In this document: piece by piece, positions 44,517 to 55,960 of the stretch | Layout of the letters: each line of letters opens with the position of its first letter | How positions within the stretch are numbered: position 1 is the first letter of the stretch | From: Phaseolus vulgaris | Taxonomy: Eukaryota > Streptophyta > Magnoliopsida > Fabales > Fabaceae | Direction of reading: 5' to 3' | NCBI RefSeq assembly: GCF_000499845.2 | Contig: NC_023750.2 | Location: 26,602,643 to 26,666,642, forward strand | DNA length: 64,000 nt | The notes under the pieces: generated by a model | Told to the model about the DNA's origin: nothing | Databases searched by the model: none | The model's input: the letters and a program-made list of their open reading frames with translations, nothing else | Made by a program: the position numbers and the translations under genes

Positions 44517-46916
44517 TGTACCGTCCCGTCCCCGGGCGTTGACCAAAGTCAAAGTCAACGTCGGGGTCAAGGTCAACATATGGTGGGACCACACGAAGGG
44601 CCCCAAAGAAAGGAAGTCAACAGAGTGACTACATAAGGCGTCGCCAAGACAAGGCGTCGCCGAGAAAGGGCGTTGCCTAAACAAGGCGTCGCCAAGAAAG
44701 GGCGTCGCCTAAACAAGGCGTCGCCAAGATGAGGCGTCGCCAAGCAAGCCACCAGCAGGGTGACCCCCCGACACCCATGGGTAGGAAAGACCATGGAGGG
44801 AGTGATGCCACGGAGGCTTCAGGCCCTCCTAGCGCAAAAACGATAATAAAGAAAAGAGAAAGGTGGCTTCAAGGCCATAGTACTAGCGCCAGTAGAGAGC
44901 AACCTGACTCGTGAAGTGCCCATGCCACCCCAGGGAGACCCTTGGGATAGATACGACTCATGAGAGGGTCATGCCCAGGGGTAACCAGGTGCAGGGTGCG
45001 AGAGGAAGGTAGATACGGTCTCAAAGTGAGTGACTAGATGTTGGGGGGGCATGAGTTGGCACCTAAGAAGTCACCCCTTGCGCCATACGCACTCCCCGGG
45101 ACGAGGACTCACGCGAGGAAATACACCTAAGCTGGGTCACAGTGCTGTGAGGCCCTCCACGTATAATAACGGCCAAGTCAGGAGGACACGCGGCAGGGAG
45201 AACAGAAACATCAATGATTTCCAAAGGGTTTGTCCGGTATGAGGTAATTAAAGCTATTTAAAAGTAATTAAAGTTTACGTTTCGAGCGTTTTAAGGTACT
45301 TTAAATGCTTTAAGTGGTTTAAACGTCTTAAAGGTGCTGAATGTTTCTGTACCGTCCCGTATCCGGGCGTTGACAAAGTCAAGGTCAAAGTTAACGTCGG
45401 GGTCAAAGTCAGCATAAGGCGTCGCCTAGGTGAAGAGACGCCAAGTGCCAGCGTCGCCAAGAGGAAGCGTCGCCAAGGTAAGGCGTCGCCTAGGTGAAGG
45501 CATCGCCCAGTTAAGGCGTCGCCCAACTAGGGCGTCGCCCAGGTCAAGTTCCACAAAGGCAAGGCAATGACAGTGTGGCTTCCCGATACCCTTGGGTAGG
45601 AAAGACCATGGAGGGAGCGACGCCGTGGGAAGGCCTCAAATCCCGACGATCCGGGGTAGTAATAAAGAGAAGAGAAACCTGACTCGTGAAGTGCCCCTGC
45701 CGCCCAAGAGACGCCTTTGGGATAGATACGACTCATGAGGAGGGTCACGCCCAGGGTAGACCGGTGCGGGGTACGAGAGGAAGGTAGATACGCTCTCATA
45801 GTGAGTGACTAGATGTTGGGGGCATGAGTTGGCACCCAAAGGGTCACCCCTAGCGCAGACGCACTCCCAGGTAGGAGGACTCACACGAGGAGATACCCTC
45901 AGATGGGGTCACGGCGTTGTGAGGCCCTCCACGTGTACAGCAGCCAGGTCAGATTAGAAACACCATTTTGTCAGGTACAAGGTAATTAAGGTTATTTAAT
46001 ACAGTTTCCGTTTCGAGCGTTTAAGGTACTATAAATGCTCCCAATCGGTTTAAACATCTTAAATGCACTACGTTTTATAATTAAATGCGCTTTAAGGCGC
46101 TTTGAATGCGGGAATAGCTTAAATAGCGCTTTGAATGTTGGAAACGGGGTTTGAACTTTTGGCTAATTTTCCAGAAACACTCTAGTTGCTTGCTCGAGCC
46201 TTGAGGTTACGCACAAGGGACTAGGGAAGGATTTTGGCCAGAACGAGAAAATATACACTAGACACAGTTCCTTTTTACCACCTTTAAAGTGCCATACACG
46301 GTGCTCCGATACGGAGGTGCAGAGTTTTTGGTGTTTCTTGCTGGCTGACTTGAGCGTCGGAGTGCAAATGGCCACTAGGGCGCCCTTTTGTCCCTCTTTG
46401 CAGGAATCCACAAGATAATCAGTGGGAAGGAGTCCCTAGCTGACGGTTGAGGCCGCACACGAAGACGTCCCAGGTCAACCGGACGGAACAGTTTCATAAC
46501 ATTAAATGCGCTTTTAAGACGCTTTAAATGCGAGAGACGTTTAAAGGGAACCTGGAACGTTGGAAACAGGGATCGAACTTCTGGCGAATTTTCCCGAAAA
46601 CACACTCTAGTTGCTTGCTCGAGCTCTTATGCTACGCACAAGGGACTAAAGAAGGATCGTTTGCCAGAACCAGAAACAACACACAATACACAGTTCCTTT
46701 TACCACCTTCAGAGTGCCATCCACGGTGCTCCGATACGAAGGTGTAGAGTTTTGGTGTTTCTTGTTAGCTGACTTGAGCGTCGGAGTGCAAACGGCCGCT
46801 AGGGCGCCCATTTGTCCACTTCTTTGCAGGTGCTCACAGATTACCAAAAGGAAGGTGTCCCTAGCTGACGGGCAAGGTCGCGCACAAAGACGTACTTAGG
46901 TCAACCGGCAAGAACA
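44517..46916 (+). mobile_element. 3' LTR of A2, split by a solo LTR
   Basis: Own sequence is 44517-45347 plus 46496-46916; the inserted solo A LTR is at 45348-46490 with TSD GTTTC. It ends ACCGGCAAGAACA before TSD AGAGT. It has one more minisatellite unit (AAGATGAGGCGTCGCC) than the 5' LTR. Confidence 0.9.
45348..46490 (+). mobile_element. Solo LTR, family A (A1-like subfamily), inside the A2 3' LTR
   Basis: A 1,143-bp LTR, TGTACCGTCCCGTATCCGGG to ACCGGACGGAACA. Perfect TSD GTTTC at 45343-45347 and 46491-46495. It is closest to the A1 5' LTR, so an LTR of one A subfamily sits inside an LTR of the other. Confidence 0.9.
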
Positions 46917-46921
46917 AGAGT

Positions 46922-47400
46922 GAAGGCAGTTGAAGAAGAGCTGGAAAAATCAAAGAGGTATTTTAAAAATCTGGAAGATCATTTCAAAAGCTCTTCTTGC
47001 AAGTGTGACACTCTCATTTGTGAAAATTGTGAAAACCTTGAAAAGAAAGTGCATTATCTTGTAAGTACTGTGGATAAGCTTTCTAAAGGAAAATCTAACT
47101 TTGAGAATGTCTTGGCATTTCAAAACTATGTTTTTTGGAAAGGCTGGTTTAGGTTTTAATCCACAAAACAAACAAGATAAGTTTTCAAAAAAAAATTAAA
47201 GAAAGCCAGTAAAACAACCGATTGTTAAGTCGAAACAACTCGTTGTTACATGCTTTTACTGCATGAAAAAGAGCCATTTGGTTAGCTTCTGCAAAATAAG
47301 GAAATTTTATGTTCCCAGAGGCTTCATGAAATGGATTCCTAAAGGATGTATGATTTCAAATGAGAAAAAGAAATCAAATGGACCCACATTTGTAAAGGGA
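46922..47400 (+). pseudogene. gag: gag of C1, C-terminal part with zinc knuckle
   Basis: Continues the C1 gag codon broken by A2: KRV then KAVEEELEKSKRYFKNLED, a coiled coil with a Cys-rich patch (CKCDTLICENCENLEKKV). One extra T in the T-run near 47130 shifts the frame, and an A-run near 47190 shifts it again. The knuckle CFYCMKKSHLVSFC (C-x2-C-x4-H-x4-C) is at 47251-47292, followed by VPRGFMKWIPKGC, usual after the knuckle in SIRE-type gag. Homopolymer slippage accounts for both frameshifts. Confidence 0.8.
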
Positions 47401-48190
47401 CCAAATCTTGTTGCTTGAACTCATGTTTGTGCAGGAAATCTAAAGAAGTGTGAGGGATTGAGTCATCTGATAAAGTTCTTGGAAGAAAAAGGTTAACATT
47501 GAAGTTGAATCAATGTTTTGTATCTGTCCAAAGGATCTCAATGGTCAAAAAGAGGCGTCTTGATCAAAAGCATATGGCTCAATGAAGGATCATCACAAAG
47601 GATAAGACCTTCCTTATCTCTATCTTTTATTCCTGTTCAAGTTTATAATCATGTTTAAATATCCTTTTTAAAATGTTCAATTTCATCTGCTTTGAATCCC
47701 TTATGCTCATTATCAAAAATTCAAAATTTGTTTTACTGCTGCAGAAAAACAACCGATTGTTTCCTCGAAACAACCGATTGTTTTATGTCTGACAGCACTG
47801 TGAAGGAATCAATTTAATTTCTTTTTTGAATTTCTATCTGTTGCAGATCACATTAAAGAAAGAATCCTTGGTCAATGAACCTGTGTTGAAAGCTGATCAC
47901 GTTCAGAAAGATGTTACAACAGTCATAAAGGAATATATTCCAAAATCTTGAAAATTTAAGAGCTTTTATGACTAGTCAAAGATCACATGTGATGACCATG
48001 TGATTTTCTGCTTTTTCTAACGTTTTTTGTGCAAGGCTTGGTCAAGTCTTTTCTCTCTGAAAATCTGGTACCCACTCATATCATTGAATGCAGTATGGTT
48101 CTGTTCTTGCTTTAAAATCTGTTGCAGCTGATCTCTTTCACAAGAACAACCAATTGAGCCATCTCTTTCAACATCTCTTGATCTTTTTGT
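47401..48190 (+). other. Internal region of C1 where pol is expected
   Basis: No protease, integrase, RT or RNase H motif is readable on either strand. It contains paired copies of the dyad AAACAACCGATTGTTT near 47747-47783 and looks like untranslated or env-upstream sequence. Confidence 0.6.
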
Positions 48191-49825
48191 GTGAGTTCTA
48201 TCCACATCATCAAGGAACACATGCAAAAAGCCATGAGGTTAAGTGACTATCACTATCCATATGCTATTTTGATTTCTAAATTTTTGCTGTATTTTGAAGT
48301 GAATCTAGAACATGAGTTATTTGAGTTCGTTAAGTCAACTCAAGAGATGAACAATAAATCTCTTAGCAAGATGGGATTCACCAAAATAGGTGGCAAATGG
48401 ATAAGCAAAGATGGTGACTGTTCCGGCCGGTTGACCGGGATCGTCTTTGCGCGCGGTTTGTCCTTGCGAGCTAGGGCACCTTCGTTTGGCTCCGTCTGCA
48501 ATACCTGAAAAGAAGTGAACAAAGGGGCGCCCTCGCGGCCTTTGCACTCCGACGATCAAGTCAGCTAGTGAGAAACATCAAAGGTGACGCACCTTCTGAA
48601 GGTGGTCAGCAATAACTGAGTGACTAAAACTGTGTTGCCCTAATTGCCTTGTGCTCACAGTGGGTGCACAGCGAGAACAACTAGGGTTAGTGCTCTATGT
48701 AAAACTTGCGAGAATTAGGTTAAAACTTAGGTTAAAACTCGGATCCCCCTCAAATGCTCCCAAGGTCCCTTCTTATACATCTCTCATCATTAGAGCGCAT
48801 TTAAGTGCATTGAAAGCGTATAAAAATGTCCCTTGGAATATACGAATCTTAACTTACTCAACGCGTACCTTGGCAAACTTTCCCTGAAACCTTTAATGAG
48901 CACGTGGGTATTGCCACGTGCCCCGTTTGACTTGACCGTTATTCTGTGTAGAGGGCCCCACAGTGCCGCTACCCAACTTAGGGTTTTTCCATCGTGTGAG
49001 CCCTCTTCTCTACGAAGTGCTTTGTCACGTGGGTTGACTTTTTGGGCGCTAACTCATGTGCCCTAATCACTAGTCACTTCCCCTGGGGGTGTATCTGCCT
49101 TTCTCTCGTATCATACACGTGGTTCTCCCCTGGTCATGGCCCTCTCATGGGTCGTATCTGTCCCAGGGTCTCCCAACAGTGGTGTGGATACTTCACAGGT
49201 CAGGTTTTACCCTCTGCTGGTACTAGAACTTATGGCCTTGGAGCCACCTTTCTTTGTTACTGTTCTGAACCGTTGAGGCCCGATGTCTTTCTTGGGCGAT
49301 GTTCTCTTCTTGGGCGATGTCTTACTTCAGGCGATGTCTCTACTCGACGATGTCTCTTCTTGTGCGATGCCTCGAGCGGTCAACCTGTTGGCTTTCCTTC
49401 CCTGGGTCCCTTGAGGAATCCCACCATGTGTTTGACTTTGACTTCTAGTCAATCGTCCGGGGACGGGACGGTACAGTGACCATGGTGCCTCATCAAGTGC
49501 TGTTGTTGATCTTGATGAAGAGGAGCATGTTGTTGATATGGATTTTCAACATGAAGATCAACCTGAAACAAATCAAGATGCTGGACCCAGTGCTGGAAGT
49601 CAGGAAGATGGAATGCCAACCATGTCTTCTTTTGAGAGATACATGGTCAATAGGCTTGATGGATTTGTGGAGAATAAAAGAAATCTGCATGATCTGTGTG
49701 TAAGCAACTTCCAGAGCATTGATAACAGGTTCAACAGCATGGATTCACGCTTCATGACTTTGGATGAACAGATTGAAGTTGTTCAGAATCAGATTTTTGA
49801 TCTACAATATGCCAAAGATGACTAA
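48191..49825 (+). pseudogene. Envelope-like ORF of C1, C-terminal part, split by a solo LTR
   Basis: Codons at 48191-48418 read HMQKAMRLSDYHYPYAILIS and SLSKMGFTKIGGKWISKDGD. This resembles the envelope-like proteins of SIRE-type copia elements, which carry a similar block before an acidic tail. The frame resumes exactly at 49481 after removal of the inserted LTR and its TSD copy. It runs through an acidic stretch (VVDLDEEEHVVDMDF) and a coiled coil (NRFNSMDSRFMTLDEQIEVV) to a TAA at 49825. The N-terminal part is not recognisable. No signal peptide or clear membrane span is seen in this part. Confidence 0.65.
48419..49475 (-). mobile_element. Solo LTR, family A (minus strand)
   Basis: A 1,057-bp LTR, TGTACCGTCCCGTCCCCGGA to CCGGCCGGAACA on the minus strand. 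Perfect TSD GTGAC at 48414-48418 and 49476-49480. The minisatellite is diverged (GGCGATGTC-type units on the plus strand, about 49295-49375). Confidence 0.9.
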
Positions 49826-50206
49826 AGAAGAAAAACAATTGGTTGATATCTCGGAACAACCGATTGTTTTTGGTGTTATATTAGTTTTTCTGTTTCTGCT
49901 CTTTAATTCTGCTTTATCAAGAACAATTATCTTTATATCTCTTCATTTTGTCTATTTGTGAAGACAAATAGGGGGAGATTTATGCTGTGTGTTGTTTTCG
50001 TTATTATTTCTACAAAACAAATTATGGTTGGTTAAAGAAAGCCTTATAGGTTTTTCTGCTCTGATATTTTTTGCTCTGATATACTGTTTTTGTTTTTGTG
50101 CTAACCATATATTAGAAGTTCTTTGCTTTGCTTAAACTGTGTCTTGCAAGAACTGCTTCAGATTCAATCAAATCCAACACAAGCAATCACGGATTTGTCT
50201 TCATCA

Positions 50207-50219
50207 AATAGGGGGAGAT
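50207..50219 (+). other. Polypurine tract of C1
   Basis: AATAGGGGGAGATT directly before the 3' LTR; a second AAATAGGGGGAGATT lies at 49966-49980, as often seen in SIRE-type elements. Confidence 0.7.
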
Positions 50220-51333
50220 TTTTGAACCAAGTGTGTTCAAGCTTTGAAGAATCCAAACCCTTTGAAGGTTGATGAAAGGCTAGATGTGCTTGTTGTTGTT
50301 GAGCTGTCTTTTTGATAGGATCTAGGGTAGATTTTACGTATAATCCACTCTTGATTGAATCCAAAGCATAAGCATTCTCAATCCTTTTAAAAGAAAAGTG
50401 TTTTTCAAACTAAGTGAAAAACAACATGTTGTTTTGTCAAAACAACCGATTGTTTTATACTTAGGTGTTTTTAGTTGAAAACTGGTTTTTAATGGTTGAC
50501 TTGCTGTCAAACCAAAACAACCGATTGAATCGTGGAAACAACCGATTGTTTGTTTTGGGACCATAACAGAAAATTGTTTTTTGCTTTGACTGAGCAATAA
50601 ATGATTTTCTAACTATTTACGCTCCAGTTTTTAATGCTTTGACCAATCTTTAAATGAAATGAATAGTTTGTTAAGATTTTGTAACAAACAACTACTTTGA
50701 ATATATACAGAAAAACAGATTTGAGTTTTTCAAATCATTTGAGATTTTGAAAAGTTGAGAATTGCTTAGAGATTGCTTTTGATCAAAGTGTGTGAGATAG
50801 GATTTTCATCTTGTATTGATTTCAAATTTGTTCTGTAACAAGAGTAATCCTTTGTATTCTTTGAAAGAAATTGCTGAGAAGTGTTGTGTGTTCTTGAGGG
50901 GATCAAGATCAACATTCTTAGTGTTGTTGTGCTTGACCAAAGGAAGTGTGTGTCTTGAGGGGATCAAGGTCACTTCTGTGGTTGTGTTGTAAGTAATGTA
51001 GGGTTGATTGCTTAGTGGATTCCCCAGTGGTTTATGGGAAGACTGGATGTAGCTCTGGGTTTAGATTGAACCAGTATAAATCTCTATGTGCATTCTCTCT
51101 ATCCTTAATCTCTTTAAATTCAATTTTTATATTTGTGAACTGGTATAAACAACCGATTGTTTTTGCGAAACAACCGATTGTTTTTCTAGTGTTGGGCTTA
51201 TTTGCTTTGTGTTTTGGCAAACTAAATTCTGATTCAAGTGTTTCTCGAAGTAATTTCATTCTTGACTTAAAAGTTTGAGAACCCCTCTTTAAATCATTCA
51301 CCCCCCTCTAGTTTAAAGCCATACATTCTAACA
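50220..51333 (+). mobile_element. 3' LTR of C1
   Basis: Matches 31896-32989. It starts TTTTGAACCAAG where the 5' LTR has TGTTGAACCAAG, so the TG end has mutated. It ends ACATTCTAACA before TSD GTAAC. It has extra dyad copies near 50516-50555 and 51160-51185. Confidence 0.9.
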
Positions 51334-51338
51334 GTAAC

Positions 51339-52489
51339 TTCATTTTAATATGGGCAGTTGCGGCTACTGCACATAACTTGTTCAAAGAAGGTCGTCCCAA
51401 AAGTAGTAATCGTTTTGGCCGCGTTTTCATATGAGAAAGTAGTCATCAACTTCACACATCCTCGCACCTCCACCTAGTCTCCTACAAAGCCAACCAGACA
51501 TCCCTTATAAGGCCTCAACTGATCAGGGTATATTTGTTAACTCGTAAACGTCCTCTGAACATCACATCGGCTGAACTTCCTTGGTCGATCATAACTGTAT
51601 GCACCTTTCATTCTACCATCACAATAGATATCACGATCGGATCATCCTCATGGGGAAACAGAGGGAAGGATCCGCAAGATAGCCAAACCTCCTCGTATCC
51701 AAGGACATTACTGGTCGTGCATTCTGTTTCCATTCGGAAGCTAAGTTTCCTCCTCCAAAAAAACCTCTTGCGATAGTGTTCATCTCACATCGATCGAACT
51801 TCACATCGTAAATGTCCCAAGAACATCACATCGGTCGAACTTCCTTGGTCGATCATGACTTTATGCATCTTTTGTCCTACCATCACAATAGATATCACTA
51901 TCGGATCATCCTCATGGGGAAACAAAGGGAAGGCTTCGCAGGATAGTTAGACCTCCTTGTACCCAAGGACATTATTGTTCGTGCATAACATTTCCAATTG
52001 GAAGCTGAGTTTCCTCCTCCAGAAAACCATCTTGCGATAGTGTTCAGCTCCCCATCGATTGGAGCTTCATGTGTTTAGCCTCCGGTTGCAACTTCTCCTC
52101 TTAGCTTCTCTTGGCTAGCCTCAATATACTCCTTGAAGAAACCTTCTTTGACCAAACTAGCCAGTTGGTAACTTAAGGCTATGCATCGTCTGACGTTATG
52201 CCCAAATGCTCTGTGAAACTCGCATCAGACATCTTTTCATGATCTCAAATAATGATTTCTCTTTGGGGAACTTCAGCTTATTCGCCACCCCTGGAATGCT
52301 TAAAAGCTCTTTGCATGATACTCGGAATCTGGGCCTGATCGCCACCTCCTTTATAGCCCTTGTATAGGGCTCCTCCTTCTTAGTAACATATGGAACATAC
52401 CTTATACACCGAGAACTTCTCCTTAAACATTCTGAAAAATAGGGAAAGGAAGTGCTATGACCATCCGGAATTCCGCTAAACCACCGCAG
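51339..52489 (-). pseudogene. gag tail and protease region of H
   Basis: On the minus strand from 52489: gag residues WFSGIPDGHSTSF, then a jump to YTRAIKEVAIRPRFRVSCKELL, so much of the gag core is deleted. The SLFEIMKRCLMRVSQ frame is followed by protease sequence. The protease active-site block occurs twice (see 51545-52073), then matches to A1 resume through ...NKLCAVAATAHIKMKL up to the C1 insertion at 51338. Frames are broken throughout. Confidence 0.78.
51545..52073 (-). repeat. 265-bp tandem duplication over the H protease active site
   Basis: 51545-51807 and 51808-52073 are diverged copies. Both contain GGATCATCCTCATGGGGAAA, CTTCCTTGGTCGATCAT and GAACATCACATCGG. On the minus strand each encodes HEDDPIVISIVMV and IDQGSS(A/T)DVMF. 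The copies differ at roughly one base in eight by eye, so the duplication is old. Confidence 0.85.
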
Positions 52490-52494
52490 GGTTG

Positions 52495-53227
52495 TGATGG
52501 AAGAGGGCCAAGCACCAACCCAAAGGAGAGCCAAACATCAAGACATATTGGCCCAACTACAAGGGCCATGGCTAAGAGGCTTGATGAGGATTGGAACACT
52601 GCCACTGATGGCAGAGAAACTTACCTCTACATGTTCCAAGAGGTCCAAAATCAAGTGTAGCATAGTCTTTAAATTCTTGTCAAAGTAGCATAGGAATTTT
52701 CTTTTGTAAAATTGTTTAATTTGTAATTAGGGTGAATTTCGGTTCCTAAAAACCAACCTAAGTTAGATTAAGGTTTCTAGAAATTCCTAATCTAACTAAG
52801 GCCGGTCACTTTAGGCCTAATGGCATCACATGAGACACTCATTGTCACGCTTGCCATGTGTGCTTCCATTAGGCTCCAACTTTCATTTCATTAGGATTTG
52901 AATTTCCTATCAATTTGGCTCTTCATTTCCGGTCCTCCTTGGCTATAAAAGGAGGAGCCTACCTCATGTTTTCACAAGATTAATTCATTAGTGAAATGTT
53001 GCCAATTTTGTGCCATTCTCACTCTTTGCCTAAACTCTCTTCGGATTAAGCCATTAATCTTCTGAAACTTCACCTTCAAGAAGAGTAGGCCTCACCTCTC
53101 TCAAACCACACTTCTCATGCACCTCCAAGGCTATCATCACTCCTAGGAGATCCTTGTTTCGCCAACAATTCATGGAGCTTCCGCATTCATCAACAAAAAC
53201 CGCAAGAAAGGAGACACAAATCCATCA
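52495..53227 (+). mobile_element. 5' LTR of element I
   Basis: A 733-bp LTR. Its first 170 bp can still be read as the pol tail (STNPKESQTSRHIGPTTRAM). TATA box TATAAAA at 52944-52950, followed by GGAGGAGCC. Confidence 0.9.
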
Positions 53228-53245
53228 TTTGGTATCATGAGCTAT
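53228..53245 (+). other. Primer-binding site of element I
   Basis: TTTGGTATCATGAGCTAT, close to the TGGTATCAGAGC complement of initiator Met tRNA, directly after the LTR. Confidence 0.8.
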
Positions 53246-54728
53246 GGTTCTACAAGAACTAAGTGTCTTCTTTCAATTTTATGTTTGTGTTTGTTGATCC
53301 TTTGGTGCATTTTTCTTTTAGTTTGAGTTCATATTTGTATGCTAGTTCCATACAAATTCATATACATCTACTTCATTGTGTTTTTGAAGTTTCTTAATCT
53401 GTTTTTAAATTCCAGAATTAGGACTCCTCTGCTTTTCAAATTCTGTACTGCCTGTTTTTTGTTATGAATTTTAAATACGTTGGAGAAAAATTCTGAAAAT
53501 CTGGATTAATACAGTTTGATGTGTTAGAAAATCAAGAAAAAAAAGAATCAGATGAAAAGACAAAATAGAGAAAAAATGATAAATAAAACAAAAAAAAGAG
53601 TGCATCCTGGCGCCAAAATATACGGTAGTTGGACAGTGATTTTGAAAACTTTATCACAATTATTTGGTACATGTTTTTGGTGTGATTCCAGCGCCAAAAG
53701 TTTGCTAAGACATTGAATCGTTTGCGGTTAAAATTTCAGAAGCAAATTCAAAATAGCCAGCTCAGCATAAATATTTTAAGTCACGCTTTGTGAACCTGAA
53801 ATTTTCCAGTAGTGTTGTTTTGGTTTTTCTAATCAATTCTAGTGCCTTTCTTTAGGTTCCTTTTGTGTGCTATCCTTTGTTCAGTGCCTATTTTTATTTG
53901 CTTGTAAAATTTTATTCAAAACTCTTTCTAATTTGTGTCATATAATTCAAATCCATTTGCTGTGGTCATGTTTTAAAATTTAAATTGTTTCTTACTTTCA
54001 TTTCTTGACCTCTAAATTGTTGGTGGATTAAATTCAATTGGTGCTTAATACATGGAATTGACTTTGTGGTGATTCTATCTCTACTTAGTAGGTACTGTTT
54101 TGTATTTTTTAATTGTCTAATCATAAGAGGTTAAGGCAAGGAGCAGCAGCTAACACAAATACAAATACAAACACATACACATACACTTTGGAGAACACAA
54201 CAAAGAAGAGCATTTACAAGCCAAGGAGTGCATAGTATAGAAATCTGAATTTTAATTTGCGTAATTCAATTTCTTTGTATTTCTTTGAGTTGTAATAACA
54301 TTCAACCTTTGTTTAATTAGTGGATTAATCACGTGTAGACGGTGAGTGTGTCTTCAAAGGCTCCAAGTGTCTAGAAGCCTCACCTTAGGATTTGCCTAGT
54401 TTAAAGCTTTGTAGATTAGCAATCTTTAATTGTGCTTAGCTAGTTTGCTTTACGTTAATTACTTGTTTAGCATTGCTTATTTGCTTTGTTTGTTAATTGC
54501 TTTGCATTGTTTTCCTTTGCATAAAATTTGACTTTTCATTCCTCATTGTGATCTAAGTAATTTACTTAGAAAAAGAATTGTGTGAAGTTTTTGAGGGATA
54601 GGTTTTGGCAAGGAAAGACTTGGTACTTAAGAAGTCCTAGTGACTCACCTCTCTTTTCTAGAAAGCTACCTTCACTACTTTCCTCTTCTTTCTTGAAGTA
54701 AAATACTTTTAAACACAAATCTTTAGTC
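53246..54728 (+). other. Long leader of element I
   Basis: About 1.5 kb of T-rich untranslated sequence before gag. I see no coding frame in it. The first 250 bp recur at 59853-60102. Confidence 0.75.
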
Positions 54729-55960
54729 ATGTCAACTCACTCTTCTAAATCTAATGAAAGTGATATAAAATCCATCAAATCTCTTATAAAACAATTAGCC
54801 AAGGACTTTCAATTACTTTCATATAGACAATTGGAGCATGAGGCCCAAATCAAGGAGTTGAGAATGACTAAAGAAAAGGATGAAAATTCTAAAAAAAAAA
54901 ATACGTTCTCAAAATCATGATTCTTTTGGGGAGGAAAGCCTTAGGATAAATGAGTAAAAAAAATAAATAAATAAAAAAATAAAAAATGAGTATTATCAAC
55001 CACCCCCTAGGAGAACTAGAAGAGATAGAAGAGAACAAGAGAGCCCAAGAGAGGTTAGGGTAGACCTACCCCATTTCCATGGAAAAGAAAATGTAGAAGT
55101 CTATTTAGATTGGGAAATGAAGGTAGAACAATTATTTGCTTGCCATAGAGTAAGAGAGGAGAGAAAAGTACCCCTAGCCACTCTTAGTTTCCAAGGGAAT
55201 GCTATGTATTGGTGGACGGCTTTAGAAAGAGATAGGCCCCTTCATAGGGAACCTCCCATAGAGTACTGGAATGACCTTAGGGGAGCCCTAAGGCGGTACC
55301 ATATACCCTCCTATTATCATAGGGAGTTGATGGACAAGTTCCAAACACTCCAACAAAGAAAAATGAGTGTAGAGGAGTATAGGCAAAAGATGGAGCTATA
55401 CATGATGAAAGCCTCCATTAGGGAGAATGAGTCCACCACCATAGCTAGATTCTTAAGTGGGTTAAATCTTGAGATAAGAGATAGGGTTGAACTTTTACCT
55501 TATCAAGACTTGAATGACTTGGTTCAACTTTGTATCAAAGTTGAAAAACAAAATTTAAGGAAAAATTCAAGTCGAAAGGAAGGTTCATACCCTAACTCCT
55601 ATCCAAAAAGAGATTTTAAAAGGGAGGGTAGTACATCCAAGGAAAAACCAAAAGAGACTCCCAAACCCATAGGCAAAGATATGCTCACTCCACCCCTTCG
55701 TACTAGGGATGTCAAATGTTTTAAATGCTTTGGAAGAGGACATGTGCAAGCACAATGTCCAAACCAAATAACCTTGTTTTTGAAAGGAATAGATGAATAT
55801 ACTAGTTATGAAGAAGAACCTAGTGAGAAAGAAGAAGGGGGAGAAGATGAGAGAGTATATCCTTTAGAGGGGGAATTATTGATGATTAGAAGAACCCTCA
55901 ACAACCAAACTAGAGTAACCATGGAAACACAAAGAGAGAACATCTTTCACACAAGATGGC
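54729..55960 (+). pseudogene. gag: gag of element I
   Basis: ATG at 54729 (MSTHSSKSNESDIKSIKS), then a frameshift in an A-run at about 54891-54901 and an A/T-rich low-complexity stretch at 54945-54990. The chromovirus gag core is intact in the second frame: EVYLDWEMKVEQLFACH, NAMYWWTALERDR, REPPIEYWNDLRGALRRYH, QQRKMSVEEYRQKMELYMMK and RFLSGLNLEIRD. A basic linker precedes the knuckle CFKCFGRGHVQAQC (C-x2-C-x4-H-x4-C) at 55717-55758, followed by an acidic linker. The frame runs on into the protease. Confidence 0.88.

Larger units (their letters stand above)
33996..46916 (+). mobile_element. Tat-type Ty3/gypsy element A2 inside C1
   Basis: LTRs 33996-35239 and 44517-46916 (the latter split by a solo LTR). 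TSD AGAGT at 33991-33995 and 46917-46921. Interior: PBS, gag fused in frame to RT, RNase H, second RNase H, integrase, repeat-rich 3' region, antisense gene, PPT. Stops at 36571, 37534, 38287 and 38308 and one frameshift near 39150. Confidence 0.92.
31896..51333 (+). mobile_element. SIRE-like Ty1/copia element C1, no pol, split by A2 and a solo LTR
   Basis: LTRs at 31896-32989 and 50220-51333, with perfect TSD GTAAC at 31891-31895 and 51334-51338. PBS for initiator Met tRNA type (TTGGCATCAAGAGC), gag with a CCHC knuckle, a downstream envelope-like ORF, and PPT AATAGGGGGAGATT. No protease, integrase or RT sequence was found between gag and the envelope-like ORF, so this is a non-autonomous copy. 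A2 lies in gag (TSD AGAGT) and a minus-strand solo A LTR in the envelope-like ORF (TSD GTGAC). Confidence 0.88.

Noticed and set aside
49042..49479. 145-codon plus-strand frame at 49042-49479
   Set aside because: Lies wholly in the minus-strand solo A LTR and has no domain.
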